Positions 24,959 to 34,771 of a stretch of DNA of 47,678 nt are shown here, one piece after another. Position numbers and translations under genes: made by a program. The stretch's first letter is position 1, and each line of letters starts with the position of its first letter. The stretch is from Planctomycetaceae bacterium (GTDB taxonomy: Bacteria; Planctomycetota; Planctomycetia; Planctomycetales; Planctomycetaceae). The notes beneath the pieces are model-generated. The model was not told the DNA's origin and did not search any database. It saw only the letters and a program-made list of their open reading frames with translations. Location: NCBI GenBank assembly GCA_014762625.1, contig JABURQ010000038.1:1-47678 (forward strand), read 5' to 3'.

Positions 24959-26863
24959 TTATGCGGCCTTTTGCTCCGGCGTCACCCGTGCGGGGCGTTT
25001 TCGTAGAAAAATGCCCGTGAGAAACAGCAACATCGTCCCGAATCCGCACGATTGTCCAAACCAGTCGCCGTGTTTCAGGTAGAAGCTTTCGCGCGGATCG
25101 AGGGGGACTTCGTGAACGAGCATCGCGTTCAACCCTTTGCGGAGGTGGCCCGATTCGTCGCGGAAGGTGTCGTATTCGGTTTGATCGTCGTCCACTCCCT
25201 CGAAGACTTCCGGTTCGAGAATTGCTCCATCGCCGTCGATGAACGCCGAAATTCCGGTATTGACGGCTCGCGCGATGGGCGTGCGACATTCGACCGCTCG
25301 GAAGGTGGCCGTGATGAGGTGCTGATCCAGTTCGCTGGAACCGTGGAACCAACCGTCGTTGGTGAGATTCACGAGACAATCGACCGTTTCTCCATCCGGT
25401 CCGGATTGGGCCGCCGCTCGCACGACTCGCGGCACAGTGTCTTCAAAACAGATCACCGGAGCGAAGGTCCATTCCCGACCGGTCGCCAGATCCTGATATT
25501 TGAAGGAGCGGAAACTATCTCCTTTGTCGATGCCAAAATCTCCCGAGAAGGGGGTTAACGAATGCAGACCGGGGAGCGTCTCTTTGAGGGGAATGTATTC
25601 GCCGAAGATGACGCGGTGCACTTTGTCGTAGCGTCCCGAGTAGCCGAGCTGCGGGTGCAGGAAGGCGGCGGAATTGTAGGTTTTCACCCCCTCGGGGGTC
25701 GCGTAGCGTGTCTGAACGCCGATCATCATGCCCGCGTTCGCCATTTGCGAGCGGGTCGTCAGGATGTCCTGGGCCCAGTTATCATTCCAGAATTTCAGCC
25801 AGTCTGCCTCGTGCATGCGGGCTTCCGTTGGGGCAACCTCCAGCAATTGCTCGTCGGTCATGCCCGGTTCTTTGTCAGCCAAAGGCTCGGGGAACATTGT
25901 TTCCGGCCAGACGATCAGGTCGGGATGATGCTCGATCGACATATGCGTCAGTGCGTCATGAGTGCGGAAGATGTTTGGTTTCTCATTGGGATCGTGTTTC
26001 AGTGACGAGGTGAAGTTCCCCTGGATCAACGCCACTCGAGGACCCGGTTTGAATTCCGCCGCACTGCGGCGCTGGTAGCCGTATCCGAGAACCGCCGCGA
26101 AGATCACCAGGAACCCGGCGACATGGAGCAGGGGGCGTCTGGTTTCGGTGACGGTCCCGCGTTCGAGGCGGGTATCCATCAACAGAGAGCATTTATCGAA
26201 GACGGAGACGGGAATCAGCGAAGCGATGACTGCCGAGCTGAGCACCAACAGGGCGGAGACTCCATACACGCCGACGAGATCGCTGATCTGGATGATTTCC
26301 AGCCAGCGGTATTGTGTGTGTCCCAAGTAGTACCAGGAAAAGCCGGTGAGCAGATGAGCGCGGAAATACTCCAGGCCGATCCAGACCAGGGGAGCGGCGA
26401 GGGTCAACGGAACGCTCCAACGATGTAGGGCGGTCCGACAACAGAAAACAAACACCGGCACATACAAGGAGACATAAAACGCCAACGCGAACCAGGCGGG
26501 ATACATCGCCGCGTCTCCCAATCGCATCCATTGCAGCATGCCGAGCCAGCCCAGAAAACTGGTTGCCCAGATGACGCGATAGAATCCCTCGGTTCGCATT
26601 TCGAGACGAACCAGCATCAACAATGGAACGAGCGCCACCCAGCCGAGGGCCCCCCAATCGAGCGGTGTGAAACTCGCCCATAACAGGAGAGTCGATAATC
26701 CCGCACAGATCCAGGTTCCCCGAGCCGAAGGGCGATTGGTTTTCGCCCGCGCGAGAATATCCTGAACGGTCGGTTCGAGATTCTTCCGCATCTTCTTCCG
26801 GGATGAAGAAGTTTGTTCTACGGATTCGGCGGGGTGTGAGTCGGTCATCAGATCCGTCGTCAT
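24959..26863 (-). CDS. lnt: Apolipoprotein N-acyltransferase
   Basis: A 634-residue inner-membrane enzyme adding the third acyl chain to lipoproteins. A basic, Ser-rich cytosolic N-terminus (about 1-50) is followed by roughly seven membrane helices, then a periplasmic nitrilase-like domain: Glu in [10 protein letters not shown], Lys in the segment around [13 protein letters not shown] and Cys in [12 protein letters not shown], the Glu-Lys-Cys triad. A last helix ([13 protein letters not shown]) precedes the C-terminus. It is longer than E. coli Lnt (512) at both ends. The ATG at 26863 has GGAG 8 nt upstream. It fits a lipoprotein-rich planctomycete, and two likely lipoproteins lie in this window. 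Confidence 0.94.
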   Translation of the reverse strand: MTTDLMTDSHPAESVEQTSSSRKKMRKNLEPTVQDILARAKTNRPSARGTWICAGLSTLLLWASFTPLDWGALGWVALVPLLMLVRLEMRTEGFYRVIWATSFLGWLGMLQWMRLGDAAMYPAWFALAFYVSLYVPVFVFCCRTALHRWSVPLTLAAPLVWIGLEYFRAHLLTGFSWYYLGHTQYRWLEIIQISDLVGVYGVSALLVLSSAVIASLIPVSVFDKCSLLMDTRLERGTVTETRRPLLHVAGFLVIFAAVLGYGYQRRSAAEFKPGPRVALIQGNFTSSLKHDPNEKPNIFRTHDALTHMSIEHHPDLIVWPETMFPEPLADKEPGMTDEQLLEVAPTEARMHEADWLKFWNDNWAQDILTTRSQMANAGMMIGVQTRYATPEGVKTYNSAAFLHPQLGYSGRYDKVHRVIFGEYIPLKETLPGLHSLTPFSGDFGIDKGDSFRSFKYQDLATGREWTFAPVICFEDTVPRVVRAAAQSGPDGETVDCLVNLTNDGWFHGSSELDQHLITATFRAVECRTPIARAVNTGISAFIDGDGAILEPEVFEGVDDDQTEYDTFRDESGHLRKGLNAMLVHEVPLDPRESFYLKHGDWFGQSCGFGTMLLFLTGIFLRKRPARVTPEQKAA

Positions 26864-26909
26864 CGAGGTTTCTCCTTCCGTGGAGACATCGTCGGGGTCA
26901 AGGCTCGGT

Positions 26910-28139
26910 TCACAAGGCGGGGATCAGGACATCAACCATTTCACCGACGGGCCATTCGCGATCGCCCGCCGGGAACAGAATCCAGCAATCGGCTTGCGTG
27001 GGGGCGAACAGATCGGATGATCCTTTCCAATCCACCGGCTCCACACTCAAACCGTCCGGATGTGAAACGAATTGTGAGGGATAATAGGTCGGACGGCCTC
27101 CCGCCGCAACATGGGCTTTGCCGAGACGCAGCTTCCTCAAGACGGGGAGGGGATGTGATTGCCCGAGAAATTGACGGATCGCCGTGCGAACAAAGACTTC
27201 GAAACAGAGCATGCTGCTGACCGGATTTCCGGGCAACCCGAAGACGTAAGTCTTTTTACCGTCTGGCTTTTCCTGAACGCCAAACCAGAGAGGCTTGCCC
27301 GGTTTCACGCGGACTTTGTGAAAGATTTCGCGCACTCCGCACTCTTTGAGAACTTGCGGCACGAGATCTTTTTCTCCCGCCGAGACACCTCCCGAGAGCA
27401 GCAAAAAATCTCCTGTGAGGGCGGCTGCGATCTTTTCCCGTAAATCGTCCAGGCGATCTCGCCCGATACCAAGATTGTTGGGGATCGCTCCCGCGGATGC
27501 GACTTGTGACTCCAGCATCGGAGCGTTGGAATTCCGTATCTGTCCGGGGCCGAGCGATTCGCCGGCGGGAACCAGTTCATCGCCGGTTGCTAGAATCGAA
27601 ACAAATGGCCGCCGCGAAACAGAGATGTCCGCGCGTCCATATTCCGCAAGCAGGGCAATCTCGGCGGGACGAATCACCGTTCCGGCAGAGATTAAGGTCT
27701 GGCCTTCCCGAAGGATGGCTCCGGCACGAATCAGATTGGTTTCGGGACTGATCCCCGAGGTTTGTAGTTCGACCCGTTGTTTTTCAGCCACGGGTTGCGA
27801 CTTCTCCACCGGGATGACGGCATCCGCACCGTTAGGGAGGGGAGCTCCGGTCATGATCTGAACCGTCTCTCCTTCCGCGATCTCGTGACGACCGACTTCT
27901 CCCGCGGAGACCATTTCCAGAACGTCGAGCGTGACGACATCTGACGTCAAATCTTGAGTTCGGACGGCGTATCCATCCATCAGAGATTTGTCAAACAGAG
28001 GAGAGGACTGGTGACTGACGAAATCTTCGCGGAGTGTCCGCCCCAAAGCCTGAGGCAAATTGCAGGACTCTAACGAAGTCGGAGAAATGTGATCGAGAAG
28101 GAGCGATTGTGCTTCCTCGACACTGATTAATGACGCCAT
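26910..28139 (-). CDS. moeA: Molybdopterin molybdenumtransferase
   Basis: A 409-residue MoeA. SPLFDKSLMDGYAVRTQD is the classic substrate-site motif; MTGAPLPNGADAVIPVE, LATGDELVPAG and GLPGNPVSSMLCFEVFV follow in the usual order. The enzyme inserts molybdate into adenylyl-molybdopterin to finish the molybdenum cofactor. Other moa/mob genes are not visible in this window. It precedes lnt in the same direction with 46 bp between them, possibly in one transcript. Confidence 0.95.
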   Translation of the reverse strand: MASLISVEEAQSLLLDHISPTSLESCNLPQALGRTLREDFVSHQSSPLFDKSLMDGYAVRTQDLTSDVVTLDVLEMVSAGEVGRHEIAEGETVQIMTGAPLPNGADAVIPVEKSQPVAEKQRVELQTSGISPETNLIRAGAILREGQTLISAGTVIRPAEIALLAEYGRADISVSRRPFVSILATGDELVPAGESLGPGQIRNSNAPMLESQVASAGAIPNNLGIGRDRLDDLREKIAAALTGDFLLLSGGVSAGEKDLVPQVLKECGVREIFHKVRVKPGKPLWFGVQEKPDGKKTYVFGLPGNPVSSMLCFEVFVRTAIRQFLGQSHPLPVLRKLRLGKAHVAAGGRPTYYPSQFVSHPDGLSVEPVDWKGSSDLFAPTQADCWILFPAGDREWPVGEMVDVLIPAL

Positions 28140-28225
28140 GATTCAAAAAACCGGATGCAGAGACATGAATCGATCAGGAGAATTTTACACGATTCAAACG
28201 CAGCCGGGGAGGGTGTTCCGGAACA

Positions 28226-29329
28226 TCATTCTCCGAAACCGCCTGATTTCAGGGCCTCGATGATTTCGGCCCAGCGCGAAGTATCTTCGCCGTCTTGAAT
28301 CACGGAAGCTTCCTCGTCATTCTCATTCTCAGGTTTTTCAGTGGCAGCAACCGGTTGTTCAGACGGCACAGGTGGTTGAGGCTGCGTCACCGGTTGTTGA
28401 GTCGCGGGTTGAGCGAATTCTTCCGGCGTCTCGCGATTCCCCTTCTGGATGATTGTCGAATCGGAAGGATAGATTCCCGAATCTTCGTATTGTCGCAGGG
28501 AACCATCGAGATCCTGTTCGCTCCAGGGGATCTGGATGATATCGGTGTGCAGTTTCATCATTTCCGTTTCGACGCGGAGATGAAACTGGCCGACTTGCAC
28601 GTGATCGCCCGCTTGCAAGCGGGAATATTTGATCGGCTCGCCGTTGATGAGCGTTCCGTCGCGTCCCAGGAGATCGACGACCCAGAGGCCACCCTGAGTT
28701 AGAACCAGCGAACTATGTACATGCGAAACACTTTCGTGTTTGAGTCGGAGTTGGGCGACCCGGGAACGACCAATTAGCGTCACGCCGGGTTTCAGGACGA
28801 GAATCCTCCCTGTGGGGGAATGATCCCGCGCGTCCAGGAGTTCCAGTGAAGCGTGGGGAAACGATTCAGAGTCGGTCTTCAGGACGGACTCCATAGTGAC
28901 ATCACTATCGGTCCCTTCCGAGTGGTCCTTTGCAGCCTGGGCGGAATTTTTCCATTTGACCAGTCGGATTCGGTAGTTGCCGATTTGAATCTCGCGACCG
29001 GGCAACAACCATCCGGATCGTCGGGGAGTTCCGTCCCATAGAGTTCCGGAACGGGTGCCGAGATCGACGACCAGCAACCGGTGATTCAACAATTGAAGAT
29101 AGACGTGACGATACCCGATTTCCCCCTGCTGGAGATTGATTTCACATTTTTTTGCTCGGCCCAGCAGAACGTAAGGTTGCTCGAGGGGAAAGAATTCCAG
29201 TTCCTTGGTCTCGATATTGAGACAAGACAACTGGAACTTGGGATCCCCGCCGCAATTATCGAAGAATTGGGACGTCACCTCCTCGATCTCGGTGGATGCC
29301 ATCTCAGTTTTATCGGATTCGTTCGTCAT
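28226..29329 (-). CDS. Double FHA-domain protein
   Basis: A 367-residue cytosolic protein with two FHA domains, modules that bind phosphothreonine peptides. FHA1 (about residues 50-125) has LLGRAKKCEINL and LGTRSGTLWDG; FHA2 (about 160-255) has LIGRSRVAQLRL, SVSHVHSSLV and GRDGTLING. The second matches the GR...SxxH...NG consensus better; the first lacks SxxH (it reads YRH). A Pro/Gln-rich linker (about 305-335) precedes an acidic tail. It is probably a scaffold for Ser/Thr kinases, common in planctomycetes, though none is adjacent. It precedes moeA. Confidence 0.9.
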   Translation of the reverse strand: MTNESDKTEMASTEIEEVTSQFFDNCGGDPKFQLSCLNIETKELEFFPLEQPYVLLGRAKKCEINLQQGEIGYRHVYLQLLNHRLLVVDLGTRSGTLWDGTPRRSGWLLPGREIQIGNYRIRLVKWKNSAQAAKDHSEGTDSDVTMESVLKTDSESFPHASLELLDARDHSPTGRILVLKPGVTLIGRSRVAQLRLKHESVSHVHSSLVLTQGGLWVVDLLGRDGTLINGEPIKYSRLQAGDHVQVGQFHLRVETEMMKLHTDIIQIPWSEQDLDGSLRQYEDSGIYPSDSTIIQKGNRETPEEFAQPATQQPVTQPQPPVPSEQPVAATEKPENENDEEASVIQDGEDTSRWAEIIEALKSGGFGE

Positions 29330-29483
29330 AGCTCTTCGGGCTCAAGGGTAAGGTCAGTCGCTCGGCTCCGCCGGTTTCTGATTGAACCTTCGCTTCACGA
29401 TATCAGGGATCATTGTCGATTCGTAGAATGATAAAGATGATTCCAAGCATAGCTCGTAATCTTGGGGAAACGCGGACTTTCTT

Positions 29484-29524
29484 CCAAGCTTGGGGGATTC
29501 CCGACATGTGATAATCGAATTATC
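29484..29524. promoter_or_regulatory. Dyad cluster upstream of the small protein gene
   Basis: The palindrome CCAAGCTTGG (29484-29493) is followed by GATAAT-CGA-ATTATC (29510-29524), with GGGGAT and ATCCCC placed to extend the pairing outward. They lie in the gap between the divergent FHA and small-protein genes and may be operators or a leader structure. No function can be assigned. Confidence 0.3.
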
Positions 29525-29662
29525 CCCTATAGATCGACCTGTACATGTAAGACAAATTTGAAACTCAGACTGTTCGGTCATCCGCTCAGCTTGAAACCGA
29601 ACGTCAATCGATTCAGGATAAGCACTGTTCAGACTCCAAACAGATTCAACAAGGAATGCATC

Positions 29663-29935
29663 GTGGCTGGCCGCGAATACTCTAAATATCAGCAAAAAGT
29701 GATCAAAAATTACTACGACAACCGCGAGCAGATCGACTCGCAGCGACTGTCGGAACTCGTTACTTCTCTCTATCTCGAAAGCGGTAAAAAGGCGGCCCGA
29801 ATGTGGGAGTCCGCCGCTGAGTTGATGAAACGCTTGAACGTTCCTGTATCGAGGATCGAGCATGTGATGGCACAGAAAGATCCGGCGATTCTGGCGTCGG
29901 TGGTTGAAGACCTCAACAGCGGAAAGATCAAGTAA
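29663..29935 (+). CDS. Small conserved-looking helical protein
   Basis: A 90-residue protein of mostly charged helices, starting VAGREYSKYQQKVIKNYYDN and ending EDLNSGKIK. The GTG at 29663 has AAGGA about 8 nt upstream; in-frame codons back to 29462 lack a ribosome binding site and look non-coding. Codon use fits the chromosome. I recall no named family; it is compact and soluble, perhaps a planctomycete-specific protein. It converges on the sulfatase gene with 5 bp between the stops. Confidence 0.72.
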   Translation: MAGREYSKYQQKVIKNYYDNREQIDSQRLSELVTSLYLESGKKAARMWESAAELMKRLNVPVSRIEHVMAQKDPAILASVVEDLNSGKIK

Positions 29936-29940
29936 CGTCG

Positions 29941-31341
29941 TTAATTGCGTGTTTTGGAGAAGCAATCAGGGTTGGGTGATTTCGGCAAGGTCGCCTGCCA
30001 CTCCGAGAACATCCGCTTAAGGTTCGTGACCACTTCCGGATGCCGTTCACTCAAATCATGTTGTTCCAAGCGATCTTCCGGAAATCGGAACAGTTCGGTC
30101 GGATTGCCGTTACGCCCCACGACCAGTTTCCAATCTCCAGACCGCACCGCCTTCTCGGGCCAGTGTGGTCGGCGGGGAGAGGCAAAACGCCAATCCCAGA
30201 GAATGGGTGGTTTGCGTTCGCCGTTCGGTGTTGTTTTTCCCTGCCAGACGGATAGTTGGCTCACCCCATCGGGATGATAGTCTGCCGGCAGGGAGACGCC
30301 TGCCGCCTCGCAAAATGTCGGTAACAGATCGACGGCGGTGATTGGGGTGACGTCATCGATTTTTCCCGCCGCAACTTTTTCCGGCCAGCGGACGATAAAC
30401 GGAACGCCGACTCCTCCCTGGAGCAGCGAACGCTTCTGCCCGCGATGGCCGCCCGTCGTGCCGACCGAGGCAAAGGTCCCGAACCCCGGACCCGTCGATC
30501 GATCGTCGGTCATGCGACGAGATGGGGGACCGGTGTATTCCGGGCCGTTGTCTGATGAAAAGATGACGAGAGTATCTCCGGTGACGTTTAATTCTTCCAG
30601 CGTTTCCAAAAGTTGACCGATGCGTGCATCGGCATGGGCCAGAACGGCTGCATAGATGCGGTCCGCTTCGTTTTCCAGATGCGCGAACTGTTGAAGATAT
30701 TTCTTTTTGGGGTAATGGGGGGTGTGCGGTTCGTGAATCCAGAGATTCAGAAAGAACGGTGTCTTCGATTTTACACTTTGTTCGATAAACGCGATCGAGT
30801 TTTCGACATCGTCATGGACCGGCATTTGTTCTCCGGAACAATTGAAGACGCCGTACTTGTCGTAGCCGTAGCGGTCCGGACGCGGAGCGTCAGGAACCAT
30901 AATGTTCGTCAAATGCCATTTGCCGTAATGGGCGGTGGCGTAACCGGCGGACTTTAACAGTCGCGGCAACAAGACGATTTCGGGATCGAGCCAATCGGGC
31001 ATGCCTCGTTGCTGATGACTCTCGACAGTGGCGAAGTGTCCGTGAATCGAATGACGAGCCGGGAAGTGTCCCGTTATGACGGCGGCACGACTGGGAGAAC
31101 AGACTCCACTGGCGACGGTGAACTGGTAATATTCGGTTCCCTCCTGCGCCAGTCGATCGAGGTTCGGCGTCTTGAGATACGGGTGCCCGTGACATCCGAG
31201 ATCGCCCCAACCCCAGTCATCCGCGAAAATGAAAACGATGTTGGGAGAAGATTCGTCGGCTGTCACGAGGCCTGCAAACATCCAAGAGAAGAGCAGAGCC
31301 CAAATGGAGAGGACAAAAAGGGGAAGACATTTGAGCTTCAT
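29941..31341 (-). CDS. Secreted sulfatase (formylglycine type)
   Basis: A 466-residue precursor. A signal peptide (residues 1 to about 28, ending LVTADE) is followed by NIVFIFADDWGWGDLGCHGHP, where Asp41 and Asp42 are calcium ligands. Cys81 in the CSPSR motif would be converted to formylglycine. HGHFATVES and SSDNGPE further mark the active site. Such enzymes release sulfate from polysaccharides and are numerous in marine planctomycetes. I start it at the ATG at 31341, where the signal peptide begins; in-frame residues up to 31392 look artificial. It lies 72 bp after the MFS gene; a link is only positional. Confidence 0.95.
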   Translation of the reverse strand: MKLKCLPLFVLSIWALLFSWMFAGLVTADESSPNIVFIFADDWGWGDLGCHGHPYLKTPNLDRLAQEGTEYYQFTVASGVCSPSRAAVITGHFPARHSIHGHFATVESHQQRGMPDWLDPEIVLLPRLLKSAGYATAHYGKWHLTNIMVPDAPRPDRYGYDKYGVFNCSGEQMPVHDDVENSIAFIEQSVKSKTPFFLNLWIHEPHTPHYPKKKYLQQFAHLENEADRIYAAVLAHADARIGQLLETLEELNVTGDTLVIFSSDNGPEYTGPPSRRMTDDRSTGPGFGTFASVGTTGGHRGQKRSLLQGGVGVPFIVRWPEKVAAGKIDDVTPITAVDLLPTFCEAAGVSLPADYHPDGVSQLSVWQGKTTPNGERKPPILWDWRFASPRRPHWPEKAVRSGDWKLVVGRNGNPTELFRFPEDRLEQHDLSERHPEVVTNLKRMFSEWQATLPKSPNPDCFSKTRN

Positions 31342-31413
31342 GAGGCCACATCCTGATGGGAAGTTCGTTTCCTTCGAATGTAGCAGTGCCATCCGCCGAC
31401 TGCAACGAGTGCG

Positions 31414-32721
31414 TTATTCGCTCGATTCGCAAGCCATAGCCGGTTCGGGAGTGAGCGGGCGTTCCGATTCCACCGGTTCCGGAATCACGCGATCTTCTTC
31501 ATGCACGGCATCCTCATCCGGCACGCGGGCCGCTGTTAGGGCGTAATAAATCCCCACGAACACAGTCACGCCCGCCGCGGCCAGAAACATCGGAGTGAAG
31601 CCGAACTTCGCCCATTCTGCCGACGCATAGCGATCGATGATCATTCCCAGTACCGGAGCTGAAATCATCGTGCCCGACTCGACAAACCCGAGCGTTAAAG
31701 TCGTACCCATGCCGCGATAGCGTTTGGGAAACGAGCCCGCCCCCATCGAAATCACAGCGGGAAACAACAAGGCGTGACCGAAACCGCCGCAGACGGCGGG
31801 GAAAATGTAATGCCATTCGCTCGTGACGAAAATCAGACTGCATAAACCGATGACGTGTCCCGCGAGTCCGCTGAACACCATCGAGTGGCGTCCGAAACGA
31901 TAACTCCATCCCGAGACCATAATGCGGAAACAAAACGCCGAAACCGCGTAGGCGGTGAAAAATGTTCCGATACCATTAAGGCCCACAGCCGTCGAATAGC
32001 GTCGCAGAAAGACCGTCGAAACCGCGAACACGATCCCCATCACCAGCCCCACCGCAACAATCGGTCCCGGCCAGTAACGTACCAGTAATTCCACAGAGGA
32101 TAAACCGTCGTGCGGCCGGGTGTGTTTCTGTCTCCACGTCAAGGCGATGGAAATTAAAAAGTGACAGGTTGTCATGACGGCGGCGACCCCGAACAGGTAA
32201 TTAAACTTGGTCGGCGGCGCCGCGTCGAGATTCATCAGTAAGTCGCCGAGGTTGGACCCGATGATCATCCCGACAAAACCGCTGCTGCCGAGATTTCCGA
32301 TCACCTCGGTCCGTCGCTCGGGAGGAACGTGATTCTGAATATGCACCATCGAGCAGGTAAACATCCCCGCCAGCGAAACCGAAAACAAAACCCGGGCCGC
32401 GTGCAGTTCCCAGCCGATCGAACCGATGAATGTGAACGAGATCAGTCCCAGCGTGATTCCGACGGAACTGATCATCCACAACGGCCCGACGCCGTATTTG
32501 TCGATGTAATTGCCCATCCAGAGGCGAACCACCAGCGCTCCCAGCAGCCCGGTACGAATGACCGACCCGGTGAGCTGTTCGGTTCCACCGAGATAAGCGA
32601 CCAGTTCCGCGAAATGGAACGTCAACGCATTGGCGGTGACCAGCAGGACATTCGCGAGATACGCCAGCCAGAAGCGACGATTGTAGACCGATTGATTTGA
32701 TGCAAGTTCCGAATGGCTCAT
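31414..32721 (-). CDS. MFS transporter
   Basis: A 435-residue protein with about twelve membrane helices in two halves and a polar, acidic C-terminal tail (about residues 395-435). The cytosolic loop after helix 2 (MGNYIDKYGVGPLW) resembles the MFS motif A. PERRTEVIGNLGSSGFVGMIIG fits helix 4-5 sequences of sugar- or drug-type MFS permeases. The substrate cannot be inferred. It lies just upstream of the sulfatase, so transport of a desulfated product is conceivable but unproven. Confidence 0.88.
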   Translation of the reverse strand: MSHSELASNQSVYNRRFWLAYLANVLLVTANALTFHFAELVAYLGGTEQLTGSVIRTGLLGALVVRLWMGNYIDKYGVGPLWMISSVGITLGLISFTFIGSIGWELHAARVLFSVSLAGMFTCSMVHIQNHVPPERRTEVIGNLGSSGFVGMIIGSNLGDLLMNLDAAPPTKFNYLFGVAAVMTTCHFLISIALTWRQKHTRPHDGLSSVELLVRYWPGPIVAVGLVMGIVFAVSTVFLRRYSTAVGLNGIGTFFTAYAVSAFCFRIMVSGWSYRFGRHSMVFSGLAGHVIGLCSLIFVTSEWHYIFPAVCGGFGHALLFPAVISMGAGSFPKRYRGMGTTLTLGFVESGTMISAPVLGMIIDRYASAEWAKFGFTPMFLAAAGVTVFVGIYYALTAARVPDEDAVHEEDRVIPEPVESERPLTPEPAMACESSE

Positions 32722-32864
32722 GTTTTCATCACGTCAGGCGGGGGAAGGTCTCCGTATCCTTCCGTAAGACAAGGCGAGCAGCGGGTGGGTTCAATGTATT
32801 GTAGAACGTGCAGCGTTCGGGGAAAAGGCAAGCCGAAATCGCAGCCTCGATCCTCATCAGAATT

Positions 32865-33686
32865 TCATCCGCCGTAGGCGCCGTAGCGTTTGACGCCTCG
32901 CTGAAACACCAGTCGATTCGCGAGCAGCAGGAGAATAATCCAGCCGAGTCCGATGGAGAGTTCAAACAGCAGTTCACTGTGAGAATACTTTCCCAGCATG
33001 ATGGTGGCCGGCATGTAGGCCAGGAATTTGAAGGGGGAATATTGCATGGCCGAGACGAAGTTCTCCCCGATCCAGTCCAACGGAATCATGTGTCCCGATA
33101 AAAAATAATTCAGCATCATATAGATGAATAATAAGGAGGACACTTCGAGGAACCAGAAACCGATCAGTCCGATCAGCGCCTCCAGTAGAAACCCGATCAG
33201 AAACGCGATCATCAAAGACGCGATCCAGGCCGCGATCGTCGGGCCGTCCGGCCAGCCATCGAAGTAGTCTCCACACAAATAAAACACCAGCACGAACGGA
33301 CCGGTCGCGATCATATAGTAGACCAGCTTGTGGGCCACGCGATGCCAGAACAGGAAGCCGAGCATGTCGATCGGCTGGGTGAGATATTTTTTCAATGTGC
33401 CGTCCCGGATCTCGCGGGCAATTCCGCTTGCCAGACCGGGCATGCTCGAAAAAGCACGTCCCACCATCGCCAGAAGATAGTAAGCGACCATGTCGGCGTA
33501 GTCGTAACCGTTGCGCGACCGACCGGGATCGTCAGCGTAAATCGCGCCCCACAGAAAAATCTGGGTCACGATCGGCAGGAACCGAACCAGAGTCGCGAAG
33601 GCAAAGTCGGAGCGGTAAACAAGCTTTTCTTCAACGCAGGTTTTCAGAATCACCCAGTTGATTCTCATCGAGGCGAACGGCGTCAC
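32865..33686 (-). CDS. ABC-2 type transporter permease
   Basis: A 273-residue membrane protein with about six helices, of the ABC-2 permease type (DUF990-like, as in the viologen-exporter class). A cytosolic coupling segment around [19 protein letters not shown] is recognisable (the E-x-R-x-GTL region found in ABC-2 permeases). The GTG start at 33686 overlaps the ATPase stop by 4 bp (GTGA), so the two genes are coupled. Systems of this class often have two permeases; only one is seen, so it may work as a homodimer. The exported substrate is unknown. Confidence 0.88.
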   Translation of the reverse strand: MTPFASMRINWVILKTCVEEKLVYRSDFAFATLVRFLPIVTQIFLWGAIYADDPGRSRNGYDYADMVAYYLLAMVGRAFSSMPGLASGIAREIRDGTLKKYLTQPIDMLGFLFWHRVAHKLVYYMIATGPFVLVFYLCGDYFDGWPDGPTIAAWIASLMIAFLIGFLLEALIGLIGFWFLEVSSLLFIYMMLNYFLSGHMIPLDWIGENFVSAMQYSPFKFLAYMPATIMLGKYSHSELLFELSIGLGWIILLLLANRLVFQRGVKRYGAYGG

Positions 33687-34714
33687 GGCTCGGTCCTCCC
33701 GTCGATCCCGTTCGCGTCCGACTCCGAAGACTCGGCCTCGTCGGGTGTGGTGAAGACTTCCGCGATCACTTCTTCCAGCGGTCGTTCCAGTACCGTCACA
33801 TCCTCCACCACATATTCTTCCAACAATTCAGCCAGCAACTTTGGAATATTGGTACGGGGAACTTCCAGTTTGACACGGGGAGCTTTCGATTCTACGACCT
33901 GCCCAAATCGTTCCAGGTCATCCGGAATCTGATTGCCAGCAAATAACAGTTCCACCAGTTTGGTCTGAGAGAAGCGATCGATCACTTCCTTCAAAGCGCC
34001 GTCGTGGACGATTCGACCGCGATTGATGATGACGGCTCGTTCGCACAACGCTTCGACATCTTTCATGTAATGGCTGGTCAGAATGACGGTCATTTTCCGC
34101 TCGGCCTGATAAAATTTCAGGAACTCCTGAACTCGTCGCTGGGAGACGACATCGAGCCCGATCGTCGGTTCGTCCAGAAGCAGCACGTCGGGGCTGTGGA
34201 GCAGGGCGGCGATTAACTCCATCCGCATGCGTTCTCCCAGAGAGAGCTCGCGAACCGGCTGTCCGACGAGATCCTTCACCTCGAGCAGGCTGGTCAATTC
34301 GTCGATGCGGCGAGCGAACTGATCCTCTTCGATACGATAGATTTCTTTATGCAGGCGGAACGATTCCTGCGCGGGAAGATCCCACCACAACTGGTTTTTC
34401 TGACCCATCACCAATGAAAAGCGTCGTCGGTATAGATTCTCGCGCTTCCAGGGAACGTAGTCGAGAACGCTTGCTTCTCCGGCGGTGGGATAAATCAGTC
34501 CGGCGAGCAATTTGAGAGTCGTCGTTTTACCGGCACCGTTCGGACCGAGGAAGGCGACCATTTCGCCTTCCTCAATCTCGAAACTGACTTTTTCCACCGC
34601 TTTGACGGTTTTGTATTCCCGGCTGAATAAACCGGTCACGGACGCAAGGAGCCCCTCGCGTTTTTGATACACTTTGTAGTGTTTTTGCAGATTTCGAACG
34701 GAGATCGCGGACAT
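33683..34714 (-). CDS. ABC transporter ATP-binding protein
   Basis: A 343-residue ATPase. Walker A is [12 protein letters not shown], the Q-loop is in [11 protein letters not shown], the signature is [11 protein letters not shown], Walker B is [12 protein letters not shown] and the H-loop is in ILTSHYMKD. An extra C-terminal domain of about 100 residues is typical of ATPases paired with ABC-2 exporters. It would drive the adjacent permease. The ATG at 34714 is 57 bp after the stop of the processing-protease gene in the other direction of reading. Confidence 0.94.
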   Translation of the reverse strand: MSAISVRNLQKHYKVYQKREGLLASVTGLFSREYKTVKAVEKVSFEIEEGEMVAFLGPNGAGKTTTLKLLAGLIYPTAGEASVLDYVPWKRENLYRRRFSLVMGQKNQLWWDLPAQESFRLHKEIYRIEEDQFARRIDELTSLLEVKDLVGQPVRELSLGERMRMELIAALLHSPDVLLLDEPTIGLDVVSQRRVQEFLKFYQAERKMTVILTSHYMKDVEALCERAVIINRGRIVHDGALKEVIDRFSQTKLVELLFAGNQIPDDLERFGQVVESKAPRVKLEVPRTNIPKLLAELLEEYVVEDVTVLERPLEEVIAEVFTTPDEAESSESDANGIDGRTEP

Positions 34715-34771
34715 GACGACATCTTAGACGTCTCCCATACAATCCGCGAGTCTACCGAGAACCCGGCAGGA